Of a DNA stretch of 55,222 bases, positions 1-7,872 are shown in pieces. Numbering within the stretch: position 1 is the stretch's first letter; every line of letters starts with the position of its first letter. The stretch is from Staphylococcus simulans (GTDB lineage: Bacteria; Bacillota; Bacilli; Staphylococcales; Staphylococcaceae). The notes under the pieces were generated by a model. That model worked only from the letters and a program-made list of their open reading frames with translations, made no database searches and was not told the origin of the DNA. Made by a program: the position numbers and the translations under genes. Location: contig NZ_MRZJ01000011.1 of NCBI RefSeq assembly GCF_002994445.1, positions 1 to 55,222 on the forward strand, written 5' to 3'.

Positions 1-2
1 AT

Positions 3-80
3 GCTGATGCCGATGCTGACGCAGATGCAGATGCTGACGCCGACGCCGATGCCGATGCCGACGCAGATGCTGACTCAGAT
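3..80 (+). repeat. Ala-Asp dipeptide repeat (6-bp GCN GAY unit)
   Basis: Twelve consecutive GCN-GAY codon pairs (3-74) followed by TCA-GAT (75-80). The run may begin further left, outside the window. It is the counterpart of the Ser-Asp (TCN-GAY) repeat of Clf/Sdr proteins with the first base of the Ser codon changed to G throughout. Confidence 0.9.
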
Positions 81-404
81 TACCCTAATGAACCAACTGA
101 ACCAGTAAATCCTGATGAGCCGGGTGAATCAGGACAGCCGTCTGAGCCAGGACAGCCGTCTGAGCCAGGACAACCGTCTGAACCAGGTCAACCAGGTGAA
201 CCTGCTGGTCCAACGCCAGAACAAGGTGTTGAAAATGGTTCAAATGGTGAACAACCAAGTCATGCTGAAGGTAATGGAGATAAAGAATTACCTGATTCAG
301 GTGAAGAAAATAATAATAAACAAGCTACTTTATTCGGTGGTCTATTCGCAGCACTAGGTTCTGCACTATTATTAGGACGCCGTAAGAAAGATAAGAAACA
401 ATAA
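3..404 (+). CDS. C-terminal part of a wall-anchored Sdr-like surface protein (5' end outside window)
   Basis: The open frame enters from the left edge and ends at TAA 402-404 (133 residues visible). It begins with twelve Ala-Asp dipeptides (3-74) and one Ser-Asp, then a Pro/Glu/Gly/Gln segment with three 18-bp units (138-191). The end is a sorting signal: LPDSG at 288-302, a hydrophobic stretch and a basic RRKKDKK tail. This is the classic order stalk, sortase motif, membrane anchor, positive tail. In staphylococcal Sdr proteins the stalk is normally Ser-Asp; here it is Ala-Asp. The sorting motif has Ser where Thr is usual. The ligand-binding part lies outside the window, so the adhesin's target is unknown. 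Confidence 0.9.
   Translation, partial: ADADADADADADADADADADADADSDYPNEPTEPVNPDEPGESGQPSEPGQPSEPGQPSEPGQPGEPAGPTPEQGVENGSNGEQPSHAEGNGDKELPDSGEENNNKQATLFGGLFAALGSALLLGRRKKDKKQ
138..191 (+). repeat. 18-bp tandem repeat (three units, six residues each)
   Basis: Three in-frame units encoding PSEPGQ at 138-155, 156-173 and 174-191; the third differs by synonymous changes. They form a proline-rich wall-spanning stretch just before the sorting signal. Confidence 0.85.
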
Positions 405-416
405 TTCTATTTGAAT

Positions 417-446
417 AGTGGGCTGGACGATGTCCGGCCCATTTAT
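417..446 (+). terminator. Rho-independent terminator after the surface protein gene
   Basis: Stem 420-427 pairs with 433-440 (eight pairs, one G-U) around a five-base loop, with an AT-rich tail, 15 bp after the stop codon. Confidence 0.6.
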
Positions 447-473
447 ACATATTTAATGAGAAGGGGTTTGGCC

Positions 474-2091
474 ATGATGATAAACAACGAGATTGAACAA
501 GTACTACAAAAAGCAGATCAACAATTGTTAGGTAAAGATTATGTGTTTGTAAGCTTAGGTAATCCGAATATGAAAGCAGTTGTTAAGCTGTTAAAAAACT
601 CTAACAATCTTAAAAGAGATATTGTGAAACAATATGATCAGTTTAAAAAGAAAGCTGGGAAATATCCTCAATGGGTCAAAGTTGATTTTGTTTATCGTAC
701 GAGGGATGTTGTATTTGAAGAGGTCAAACGCGATTTAGAGGAAACACGTCGTAATTATATTGATTACGGTATCGCGTATGACCAAAATTGGAATTTGGCT
801 TTTATGGCTGAAGAAATCAACATCAATGCATTTGTCAGACCTACGAAAGATAAAAAGAAATTCTTCTTATCAGAAGACAATATCAATAATTATTTGAAAA
901 AGTATACGAAACATAAGCAGTTTTATAAACATCAAGATTATGCTGGAAAGCCTATCACAACGTTTTATACGAAAGGTTATTTTATTGAAAATCATGAAGT
1001 ATATGAGTTAGGGGCAGAGGGTCGAGAAAAAGGTTTGCGTAAAGTGGATAATTTATCTCGCGAGATTGATAAGATGCTTGAAACATCTACGGATTATTTA
1101 GCGAATGAATTACAACCTAACGGAAAATTCTTCTATGGCTACTTCCCGCACTTTGATAAGAAAATCAGCTTCTATAATAATTTGAGACATGCTTCATCTA
1201 CTTATGCTTTGATGGAAGGGCTACATTATTTAAATAAAGATATCAGTGTAGCTGAAAAGGCGATAGATTACTTAATCGACAACTATTTGTTTGAACAAAA
1301 TGATAAAGCACATATCTTCGATGACACTAAAAACATCAATGAAATTAAACTAGGTCAAAATGCGGCGTTTATCTTTGCGGTTTGCGAGTATTTGAAAATC
1401 AAACCAGGTAATGAAAAGTATTTAGAAGCAGCACAAAAAGTTGCAGAAGGTATTCTCTCTATGATAAATCAAGAAACGGCTGAAACGGTGCATGTTTTGC
1501 ATTATCCAAGCTTAGAAGTCAAAGAACAGTTTCGTGTGATTTATTATGATGGAGAAGCCGCATTAGGATTATTGCGTCTCTATCAAATCGATAACAACGA
1601 AAAATGGTTAGATACTGTAAGAAGTATGTTTGATCGTTTTATTAAAATGAATTACTGGAAGAACCATGACCATTGGTTAGGTTATTGTACGAATGAATTA
1701 ATTCAAATAGACCCTAAAAAAGAATATATTGAGTTCGGAATCAGAAATGTTTCTAGCTATCTAGACTTTATCAAACATCGTATTACCACGTTCCCGACTT
1801 TCTTAGAGAGCGACGTATCATATTATTAGAAAAGCAAGAGAAAAAGGATATGGAACACTTGTCGACCAACTCATCAACGTGGATGCACTCATGGAAACCA
1901 TTCATACCCGTGCAGATTATCAGCGCACAGGTTATTTCTATCCTGAACTGGCAATGTATTTTAAGAATCCAAAACGTATATTAGGTTCATTCTTTATCAA
2001 ACACCATGGTTATCGTGTCAGAATCGATGACATTGAGCACTATATTTCAGGTTATGTTCAATATCAAAAAGTATTTAAAGAGAATGAATAA
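474..2091 (+). pseudogene. Probable six-hairpin (alpha/alpha) glycosidase-like protein, frameshifted
   Basis: The best start is ATG 474 (or 477), behind AAGGGG at 461-466. One frame runs to a stop at 1827-1829. The sequence then continues in frame 1 without interruption ([12 protein letters not shown]..., from about 1807 to the stop at 2089-2091) and includes residues that look like the natural C-terminal third ([19 protein letters not shown]). A +1 shift at about 1805-1812, near GAGAG, joins the two. Helix-rich stretches such as LRHASSTYALMEGL and YYDGEAALGLLRLY resemble (alpha/alpha)6-barrel proteins (epimerase, lanthionine-cyclase or glycosidase-like folds). I cannot name the enzyme. The gene could be a true pseudogene, a programmed or phase-variable shift, or a sequencing error. 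Confidence 0.6.
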
Positions 2092-2095
2092 GAAG

Positions 2096-2128
2096 ATAGG
2101 CCATGCTCCAAAGGGGGCATGGCCTATT
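2096..2128. terminator. Bidirectional terminator between convergent genes
   Basis: A stem of about 13 bp (TAGGCCATGCTCC, 2097-2109, against GGGGCATGGCCTA, 2114-2126; one G-U pair) lies between the plus-strand gene ending at 2091 and the minus-strand gene ending at 2131. Confidence 0.85.
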
Positions 2129-2130
2129 TA

Positions 2131-3435
2131 TTAAACTCCTAAATGTTCTCTGAACATATGTCCTTCATATGATGTACGATAGATATTGCGCTTTTGCAGT
2201 TCTGGAATGATGAGGTTGACGAAATCTTCTAAGCTGCCAGGTAAAGTCGGAGGCATGAGATTGAAACCATCTGCGACGCCTTCATTGAACCAGTGTTCCA
2301 TTTCATCAACGATTTCTTCTGGTGTACCGATCAGTGTGAGATGACCGCCGCCTGCATTAAGGTAGCCGAGTAATTCACGTACTGTCGGATTTGTATCGCG
2401 GATAATTTCTAAGACTGTTTCATATCTGCCGACAGGTCCTGTAAATTCTGAAACAGGGGGCAGTTCTGGTACTTTCTCATCTAACGCCCATTTAGAACAA
2501 TCTTGTTGTACAAAGAAGCTGAGTTGATTTAAGGCTGTTTCAATAGGAAGCAGGTTGTCTAATTCAGCTTTCTTCGCAAGTGCTGCTTCACGTGTTTCAG
2601 CGACATAAGTCACAAGACCTGGGAATACTTTAAGTTCGCGGTCAGTCTGTCCGGAGGTCTTGATTTCATCATCTAAACGCTGTCTGAACTGCTTTGCTTG
2701 TTGGATATTCCATGATACAGAATAAACAGCATCCGCATATTTTACAGCTAAAGCGACACCTTGTTTAGAAGCACCTGCTTGCATGGCAACGGGTTTGCCT
2801 TGTGGACTGCTCGGTGTAGATAGTGGACCACGTACTTGGAAATTGTCGCCTTTATGCTGGAACGGTTGAATGTGTTCAGCGTCAATCAGCTGATTGTTTG
2901 TGCGGTCATGTTTGAAGTCATGCACAGACCAAGATTCGAATAATTGATTCATTACTTTTGCGAATTCATCTGCGACCGCATAACGTTCTGCGTGATTCGG
3001 CAATGCTTCCATACTGTGATTTTGCGCTTCGATATCTGTCATGGATGTGACTAAATTCCAACCTACACGTCCGTTAGTGATATGATCCAAACTTAAAAGC
3101 TGCCTTGCGGCAGTATAAGGATTAGAAAATGTACTGGAAATAGTAGACACCAAACCGACATGTTTTGTGACTTGTGATATCGCGGTTAAGTTGACGATAG
3201 GGTCAAACCAGAATGCGGGCATGGTTGTGTCGTTGTTTGCGGGAAAAGATTGATTATCCGCAAAGAAAACGGCATCGAAATAACCGCGTTCTGCGATTTG
3301 TGCGAGTGTTTGATAATATTGGATGGTTCCGATTTGTTCGATACTGGAATCAGGCATTAACCAAGCTGCCTGATGATGACCAGTGCCATATAATAATACG
3401 CCTATATGCAACTGTCTCTCTTTTGGTACAGGCAT
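2131..3435 (-). CDS. LLM-class flavin-dependent monooxygenase, NtaA/SnaA/DszA (SsuD-like) family
   Basis: A 434-residue bacterial-luciferase-fold protein of the length usual for the NtaA/SnaA/DszA branch. The N-terminal beta strand (HIGVLLYGTGHHQAAW), the FADNQSF turn, the GWNLVTS motif and MQAGASKQG followed by YADAVYSV all fit this FMN/FMNH2-dependent branch. Members insert oxygen next to N or S in heterocycles or amines, using FMNH2 from a separate reductase; no reductase lies nearby. It is the second gene of a two-gene unit: 13 bp separate it from the SDR gene upstream, and a TPP riboswitch precedes both. That points to a thiamine-related substrate, such as a pyrimidine or thiazole derivative, but the substrate itself is inference. 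The family call is firm. Confidence 0.9.
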   Translation of the reverse strand: MPVPKERQLHIGVLLYGTGHHQAAWLMPDSSIEQIGTIQYYQTLAQIAERGYFDAVFFADNQSFPANNDTTMPAFWFDPIVNLTAISQVTKHVGLVSTISSTFSNPYTAARQLLSLDHITNGRVGWNLVTSMTDIEAQNHSMEALPNHAERYAVADEFAKVMNQLFESWSVHDFKHDRTNNQLIDAEHIQPFQHKGDNFQVRGPLSTPSSPQGKPVAMQAGASKQGVALAVKYADAVYSVSWNIQQAKQFRQRLDDEIKTSGQTDRELKVFPGLVTYVAETREAALAKKAELDNLLPIETALNQLSFFVQQDCSKWALDEKVPELPPVSEFTGPVGRYETVLEIIRDTNPTVRELLGYLNAGGGHLTLIGTPEEIVDEMEHWFNEGVADGFNLMPPTLPGSLEDFVNLIIPELQKRNIYRTSYEGHMFREHLGV

Positions 3436-3448
3436 GTTGTTTCACCTC

Positions 3449-4207
3449 TTAGTTCATTGTTAAGCCGCCATCGACTGTAATATTTTGGCCTGTAATTCCG
3501 TCTGCTTGTTTTGAAACTAAATACGCCACCATATTTGCGACATCTTGCGGTGTTGTTACTTTGCGAAGTGGTGTAGTTTGGGCAATCAAGTCAAAGACTT
3601 CAGGTGTTGTTGCAGAACTTGCATCAGTCGTTTTCAACAAACCGCCGGATACTACATTCGCATTGATACCGTATTGGCCTAATTCAGCTGCGATATTACG
3701 TGTGAAACCGATTAAAGCAGCTTTAGCTGTTGTATATTCGTGGTACGGTACAACTGGATTTTGATATAAATTAGTACCGATAGATACGACAGTACCGCGT
3801 TGGCGTTCCATAAATTGAGGAATGACACTTTGAACGACATTGAACGCAGCTTTTAAAGTGCCGTCGATTTGTGTTTGATAGTCTTCCCAATCCATATCTT
3901 TAAATGCTTTTTGAGCAGTCGGATCAAATTTGAATCCGATTAATGCATTATTGACAACGCCGTCAATTTGACCGAAAGCTTTCGTACCTTCTTGTACTAA
4001 GCGTTCTACATCTTCACGTTTTGTGACGTCTGCTTGAATTGCGACGGCATGTTCATTACCGATTTCTTCTGCGAGTGCTTTTGCTGCTGCTTCGCTTTGA
4101 TTGTAGTTAATGATGACATTAAAGCCTTGTGTGCCTAAAGTACGGCTGATTGCTGCACCTAAGCCGCGTCCGCCGCCTGTTACTAATATTGTTCTTGCCA
4201 TATTCAT
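3449..4207 (-). CDS. SDR-family NAD(P)-dependent oxidoreductase
   Basis: A 252-residue classical short-chain dehydrogenase. The nucleotide-binding TGGGRGLG is at residues 10-17, NNA at 86-88 and the catalytic Y158-x3-K162 follows. The residue 13 before the Tyr, usually the catalytic Ser, reads as Thr145. Annotation pipelines would often call this 3-oxoacyl-ACP reductase (FabG-like), but the gene is not in a fatty-acid cluster. It is the first gene behind the TPP riboswitch at 4315-4403 and is followed after 13 bp by a flavin monooxygenase, so the pair probably acts in sequence on one thiamine-related compound. The ATG at 4207 has GGGAGCG-type Shine-Dalgarno sequence before it; a second ATG lies two codons downstream. 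Confidence 0.9.
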   Translation of the reverse strand: MNMARTILVTGGGRGLGAAISRTLGTQGFNVIINYNQSEAAAKALAEEIGNEHAVAIQADVTKREDVERLVQEGTKAFGQIDGVVNNALIGFKFDPTAQKAFKDMDWEDYQTQIDGTLKAAFNVVQSVIPQFMERQRGTVVSIGTNLYQNPVVPYHEYTTAKAALIGFTRNIAAELGQYGINANVVSGGLLKTTDASSATTPEVFDLIAQTTPLRKVTTPQDVANMVAYLVSKQADGITGQNITVDGGLTMN

Positions 4208-4227
4208 TCGCTCCCTTTATGAAATTA

Positions 4228-4268
4228 GACATAAAAAAATACACACCTGCAAAACAGCTGTGCGTAAA
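4228..4268 (-). terminator. Intrinsic terminator of the TPP riboswitch expression platform
   Basis: On the minus strand GCACAGCTG and CAGGTGTGT form a stem (one mismatch, one G-U) with a TTTTG loop, followed by a run of seven Ts. It lies between the aptamer and the SDR start codon, as expected for a riboswitch that ends transcription when TPP is bound. Confidence 0.7.
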
Positions 4269-4314
4269 AGAGCGAGACAAAATCCTATTATAAGACATAC
4301 TACATTTGCCGCTA

Positions 4315-4403
4315 TCTCACACTTTCCTACGCTAGTTTCAGCTAGATCAGGTTCAAAGGGTCTGAGGCAAGGCCTCATCTCAGTTTTAAAACGCCCCTAG
4401 TGC
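4315..4403 (-). ncRNA. TPP riboswitch (THI box)
   Basis: Read on the minus strand, the conserved blocks appear in order: CACTAGGGG (4394-4402), CTGAGATGAGG, ACCCTTTGAACCTGATCTAG, and the closing CTAGCGTAGGAAAGTG near 4318-4335. These are the core THI-box elements, including the pyrimidine-sensing CTGAGA and the pyrophosphate-binding GAACCTGAT. It lies 110 bp upstream of the SDR-monooxygenase pair, behind a consensus promoter. Thiamine pyrophosphate binding should reduce expression of both genes through the terminator at 4228-4268. Confidence 0.95.
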
Positions 4404-4424
4404 ATTATTCTTGTCATTACACTC

Positions 4425-4453
4425 AATGTATCGAGTTTCATATAACGTGTCAA
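4425..4453 (-). promoter_or_regulatory. SigA-type promoter of the TPP riboswitch operon
   Basis: Minus-strand TTGACA (4448-4453), a 17-bp spacer and TACATT (4425-4430). Transcription would start about 15 bp before the aptamer. Confidence 0.8.
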
Positions 4454-4557
4454 GAAAGTGTGATTTTGTTTCAATTAGTAAAAAAACATGAACAGAAATG
4501 TTATGATGAAATGGAATGAAAAATACGGGATAACCCTGCAGAATTGGAGTGAGTGGA

Positions 4558-4785
4558 ATGTTCTGGTTAGGTATGTCATTCCCTTTATTAGCAATTATCT
4601 TTATTGTGTTCGCAATACGTGAAGAAAAGCAGCGTAAAATAAAACAACAAGAAAAAGAAGCTAAATGGGAAGCACAAAAACAACAAGAAGCAAAAGCTCA
4701 AAATGAAACACAGCGTGTTGAAAATGCAACAAAATCTGAGACACAAACTACAGATGAAACGACAACTTCAGACAACCAAAAATAA
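4558..4785 (+). CDS. Small single-pass membrane protein with charged coiled-coil tail
   Basis: A 75-residue protein from ATG 4558, with GGAG at 4545-4548 giving a nine-base spacing; a GTG at 4549 would add three residues. Residues 1-20 are hydrophobic (MFWLGMSFPLLAIIFIVFAI). The rest is Lys/Glu/Gln-rich, probably helical, and ends in a Thr/Ser/Asn tail. The topology is likely an N-terminal anchor with a cytosolic tail, but no known family is recognised. It stands alone, with a strong terminator directly behind it. Confidence 0.7.
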   Translation: MFWLGMSFPLLAIIFIVFAIREEKQRKIKQQEKEAKWEAQKQQEAKAQNETQRVENATKSETQTTDETTTSDNQK

Positions 4786-4796
4786 GGAAAACAAAG

Positions 4797-4826
4797 CTGA
4801 CCGAAAATACAACGGTCAGTTTTTAT
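4797..4826 (+). terminator. Rho-independent terminator
   Basis: CTGACCG (4797-4803) pairs with CGGTCAG (4813-4819), followed by TTTTTA; 12 bp after the stop of the small membrane protein gene. Confidence 0.85.
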
Positions 4827-4937
4827 ATGTAATGGCACATGACTGTTCCTAGAAATTAATACGACTATTCCTGATAGATTAGGTTATATAATCTAAAATA
4901 AGAAAATTCAGATAATAACTGAGTTGGGGGAATGTGT

Positions 4938-6353
4938 ATGAAAGAAAAGGGACAGAATCATTCAGAGGATCAAACGTCTAAAATCAAACTGAAGACACCG
5001 CACACCTATGCATTATTAATGATGATTATTGCGGTGGCTTGCGTGCTAACTTACGTTATTCCGGCAGGTGAATACAAACGTGTAGATAAGGGCGGCCAGA
5101 CTTTAGTGGTCCCGGGGTCTTATCATGAAATTGCACAGAATGGTGTCGGCTTTTTAGATTTGTTCAGAGCAGTGCCTGAAGGGTTATTGACTGGTGGAGA
5201 GATTGTCTTTTACATCTTCTTAGTCGGCGGTGCATTTGGAATTGTACATCGTACAGGTGCGTTTGAAAACGGCATTAACCGTGCGATTCAAATTTTAGGT
5301 TCTTCAAAAATATTGATGATTCCTTTAACTATGATTGGCTTCTCGATATTAGGCTTCTCTATAGGTTTAGCCGAAGAAACGATTATTTTTGTGCCAATCG
5401 GTGTCTTGATTGCACGTACGTTAGGTTATGATGCGATGACAGGGGCAGCGATGGTTATACTGGGTGCTGCAAGCGGATTTATCGGCGGTATGCTGAATCC
5501 ATTTACGGTCGGAGTGGCTCAAACTGTCGCAGAATTACCGATGTTCTCAGGCTGGGGTTTACGTTCAATTATTTACTTATTCATACTGATAGCCGCAATT
5601 ACATGTGTCATGCTGTATGCACGCAAAGTAAAACGCAATCCAAAGAAAAGTATTGTCTATGAACTTGAACAATCTGAAGGCAACAGTCATAAAGCAGTGG
5701 ATTATGGCCGCTTTACTAAACGTCAAGCACTCGCTTTATTAATGATTATCTTTGCGATTATTTTTAATGTCTACGGTATCTTTACGTATGAATGGAGTTT
5801 TAATCAAATGAGTGCCAATTTTGTATTGGCAGGTTTAATTGCCGGACTAATCAGCGGATTAGGTTTGAATGGCACATTTGATGCGATGATTGAAGGCATG
5901 AAAGACATTTTATTTGGAGCGATGATTGTCGGCTTTGCGAAAGGGATTGTTGTGATTTTAGAACAAGGGAAGATTATTGATACGATTATTCACGCTATGA
6001 CAACCTTGCTCAATGATGTTCCATCATCTATTGTGATTATTGTCATGTTTATTTTCCAATTCTTCTTAAACTTCTTTATCCCGTCAGGTTCAGGACAAGC
6101 ACTGACAACGATGCCGTTGATGGTTCCGATTTCTGATTTGCTGGATATTAACCGACAGCTGACTGTTTTAGCATTCCAGTACGGTGACTCCATCAGCAAC
6201 GTCTTATTCCCGACATCTGCTATTTTGATGGGAGCGTTGGCAGTCGCAAAAATTTCATATATACAATGGCTCAAATTTGCGTGGAAACTGATTTTGCTTT
6301 GGGGTATTATTTGTGCCGTTGCGATGTCGATTGCGTTGCTTGTCGGATATTAA
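4938..6353 (+). CDS. YfcC-family (C4-dicarboxylate/arginine-type) integral membrane transporter
   Basis: A 471-residue polytopic protein with about 12 hydrophobic segments. The N-terminal HTYALLMMIIAVACVLTYVIPAGEY motif and the RTGAFENGI, NPFTVGVAQ and PSGSGQA loops are typical of the YfcC/ArcD-like branch of the ion transporter superfamily. Members are annotated as basic amino-acid or dicarboxylate carriers, but the substrate is not determined here. ATG 4938 is preferred because GGGGG (4926-4930) gives a seven-base spacing; ATG 4932 would be one base away. A TATAAT box at 4887-4892 may be the promoter. The DUF1722 gene follows after 37 bp and is probably cotranscribed. Confidence 0.85.
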   Translation: MKEKGQNHSEDQTSKIKLKTPHTYALLMMIIAVACVLTYVIPAGEYKRVDKGGQTLVVPGSYHEIAQNGVGFLDLFRAVPEGLLTGGEIVFYIFLVGGAFGIVHRTGAFENGINRAIQILGSSKILMIPLTMIGFSILGFSIGLAEETIIFVPIGVLIARTLGYDAMTGAAMVILGAASGFIGGMLNPFTVGVAQTVAELPMFSGWGLRSIIYLFILIAAITCVMLYARKVKRNPKKSIVYELEQSEGNSHKAVDYGRFTKRQALALLMIIFAIIFNVYGIFTYEWSFNQMSANFVLAGLIAGLISGLGLNGTFDAMIEGMKDILFGAMIVGFAKGIVVILEQGKIIDTIIHAMTTLLNDVPSSIVIIVMFIFQFFLNFFIPSGSGQALTTMPLMVPISDLLDINRQLTVLAFQYGDSISNVLFPTSAILMGALAVAKISYIQWLKFAWKLILLWGIICAVAMSIALLVGY

Positions 6354-6390
6354 TGAAGAAAAGATTAACGTTAGAACAGGAGCATAGATA

Positions 6391-6762
6391 GTGAGTCAAT
6401 ATACAAAAGAAAAGCTGTGTTACACATATAAATATGAAGTCATGTGGCACAGTCAAAAGCATTATCAGCTGATTCGCGATAAGTTGAAAGAAAATATCAG
6501 TGAAACGGAATTAGATGATTTTATCGCAGCTGCTTTAGCTATAACACCGTCCTCAGAGTCTGTTATCAAGACATTTGATCATATGTGGGGATACTTTAAG
6601 AAGACTGCAGATGAAAAAGAAAAAGCACAGCACACAACACTCAAATCAGAGTATCTTCAAGGACAAACTACAAAGGAAGATTTGCTGCGGTTTATTAGAA
6701 GTCTTGCACAAAAATATGACAGTACTTATTTGTTGACCAGTTCATTTTTGAAAAAAGGGTGA
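6391..6762 (+). CDS. YbgA-like DUF1722 domain protein
   Basis: A 123-residue protein starting at GTG 6391 behind AGGAG. The WHSQKHYQLI motif near residue 19 and the pattern HMWGYFKK...LRFIRSLAQKY match the stand-alone DUF1722 (YbgA) domain. In other bacteria this domain is also found fused to DUF523 or near photolyase genes; its function is unknown. It sits 37 bp behind the YfcC-type transporter in the same direction, which suggests one transcript, although nothing in the sequence shows a functional link. It is likely cytosolic: no signal peptide or membrane segment is visible. Confidence 0.75.
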   Translation: MSQYTKEKLCYTYKYEVMWHSQKHYQLIRDKLKENISETELDDFIAAALAITPSSESVIKTFDHMWGYFKKTADEKEKAQHTTLKSEYLQGQTTKEDLLRFIRSLAQKYDSTYLLTSSFLKKG

Positions 6763-6952
6763 CAATCTTTCATTCAGTCATAAATATTTCCACAAATGTA
6801 CAGGTTATTGAATGACATTCATAGTGTTTTCAATTAGTATGAGACACAAGTTCAAAATATATAAACCCAGCAAAAACTGCGGAATAACTTTATAAATATC
6901 CATTTAGGGTATATATCCCTGTGATGAATATAGACAACAAGGTGTGATTTGA

Positions 6953-7816
6953 GTGGAACAATTAATAAATGAGGATTATGAATATTGCAGGCAAATAATG
7001 GAGGAGTACTCTAAGACTTTCTCTTATGCTTTTAACAGTCTTCCTGAGGCAGAACGTAAAGCAGTCTGGGCAATTTATGCCGTTTGTCGAATGATAGACG
7101 ACAGTATAGATGAATATGAAGATCCAAAACGCTTGGATCAAATTCGCAATGATTTAGAAATGATATATCAAGGCAATTCACAAAATACATCATTTCAAAG
7201 CAATGCTTCTGTGATGCGTGCATTTCGCGATACTTTACAATCATACCCAGTCCCATTACATGCATTTACTACATTAATGGACTATGTACAAAGCGATTTG
7301 ACGATGACTGCCTTAGAGACAGATGAGGAACTTTATGCCTATTGCTACGGTGTGGCAGGTACCATTGGCGAACTTTTAACACCGGTATTAGCTTATGAAG
7401 CACATTATAAAACTGCCGATAAAGTAGGCATTGAACTCGGTAAAGCACTTCAAATCACTAATATCTTACGTGATGTCGGAGAAGATTTTGAGAACGACCG
7501 TATTTATTTAAGTGCAGAACGCTTAAAAGCTTATAATGTGGATTTGAAGGAAAACTTCGAACATGGCGTGACACAAAACTATATTGATTTGTGGGAAAGC
7601 TATGCTAAAGATGCAGATGCTATGTATGAGAATGCATTAAGCCATTTGGATTACTTCCATGAAGAAGCACGTCCGATTATTGAAGTGGCCGCAAAAGCGT
7701 ATCGCGAAATTTTAGAAGTCGTACGCAAGAAAAAGTATTCCTTACACCAACGTGCATATGTCAGCCGTTTGAAAAAAGGACAAATTTATCGACGTGTCAT
7801 GAAATCTTATAAATAA
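6953..7816 (+). CDS. crtM: Dehydrosqualene (4,4'-diapophytoene) synthase CrtM
   Basis: A 287-residue head-to-head prenyl synthase that condenses two farnesyl diphosphates to dehydrosqualene, the first step of staphyloxanthin-type C30 carotenoids. Both Asp-rich metal/diphosphate motifs are present: DDSID at 49-53 and DVGED at 174-178 within NILRDVGEDFEND. The VWAIYAVCR and YCYGVAGT blocks match Staphylococcus aureus CrtM closely, and the length is the same. The GTG start at 6953 follows AAGGTGTG. Unusually, no crtN, crtP, crtQ or crtO lies beside it; the neighbours are a DUF1722 protein and a PPOX-fold protein. The product may feed a desaturase encoded elsewhere, or the pathway may be reduced. 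Confidence 0.92.
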   Translation: MEQLINEDYEYCRQIMEEYSKTFSYAFNSLPEAERKAVWAIYAVCRMIDDSIDEYEDPKRLDQIRNDLEMIYQGNSQNTSFQSNASVMRAFRDTLQSYPVPLHAFTTLMDYVQSDLTMTALETDEELYAYCYGVAGTIGELLTPVLAYEAHYKTADKVGIELGKALQITNILRDVGEDFENDRIYLSAERLKAYNVDLKENFEHGVTQNYIDLWESYAKDADAMYENALSHLDYFHEEARPIIEVAAKAYREILEVVRKKKYSLHQRAYVSRLKKGQIYRRVMKSYK

Positions 7817-7820
7817 TATA

Positions 7821-7860
7821 AAATCAGCACGCAATTCTTAGGAGTTGCGTGCTGATTTAT
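7821..7860. terminator. Bidirectional terminator between crtM and the PPOX-fold gene
   Basis: AAATCAGCACGCAATTC pairs with the GAGTTGCGTGCTGATTT region (about 16 bp, loop around TTAG), with As before and Ts after. Confidence 0.9.
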
Positions 7861-7872
7861 GCGTTTTAAAGT

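Noticed and set aside
138..191. CRISPR-like short repeats
   Set aside because: Units are contiguous, in frame and 18 bp; there are no spacers. They are protein repeats.
115..357. 80-codon frame overlapping the first surface protein
   Set aside because: It is a shifted reading of the Pro/Glu repeat region; the sorting-signal frame is clearly the real one.
6890..6952. SigB-type promoter (GGGTAT) before crtM
   Set aside because: GGGTAT is present near 6907, but no GTTT-type -35 element lies 12-15 bp upstream; the match is too weak to claim.
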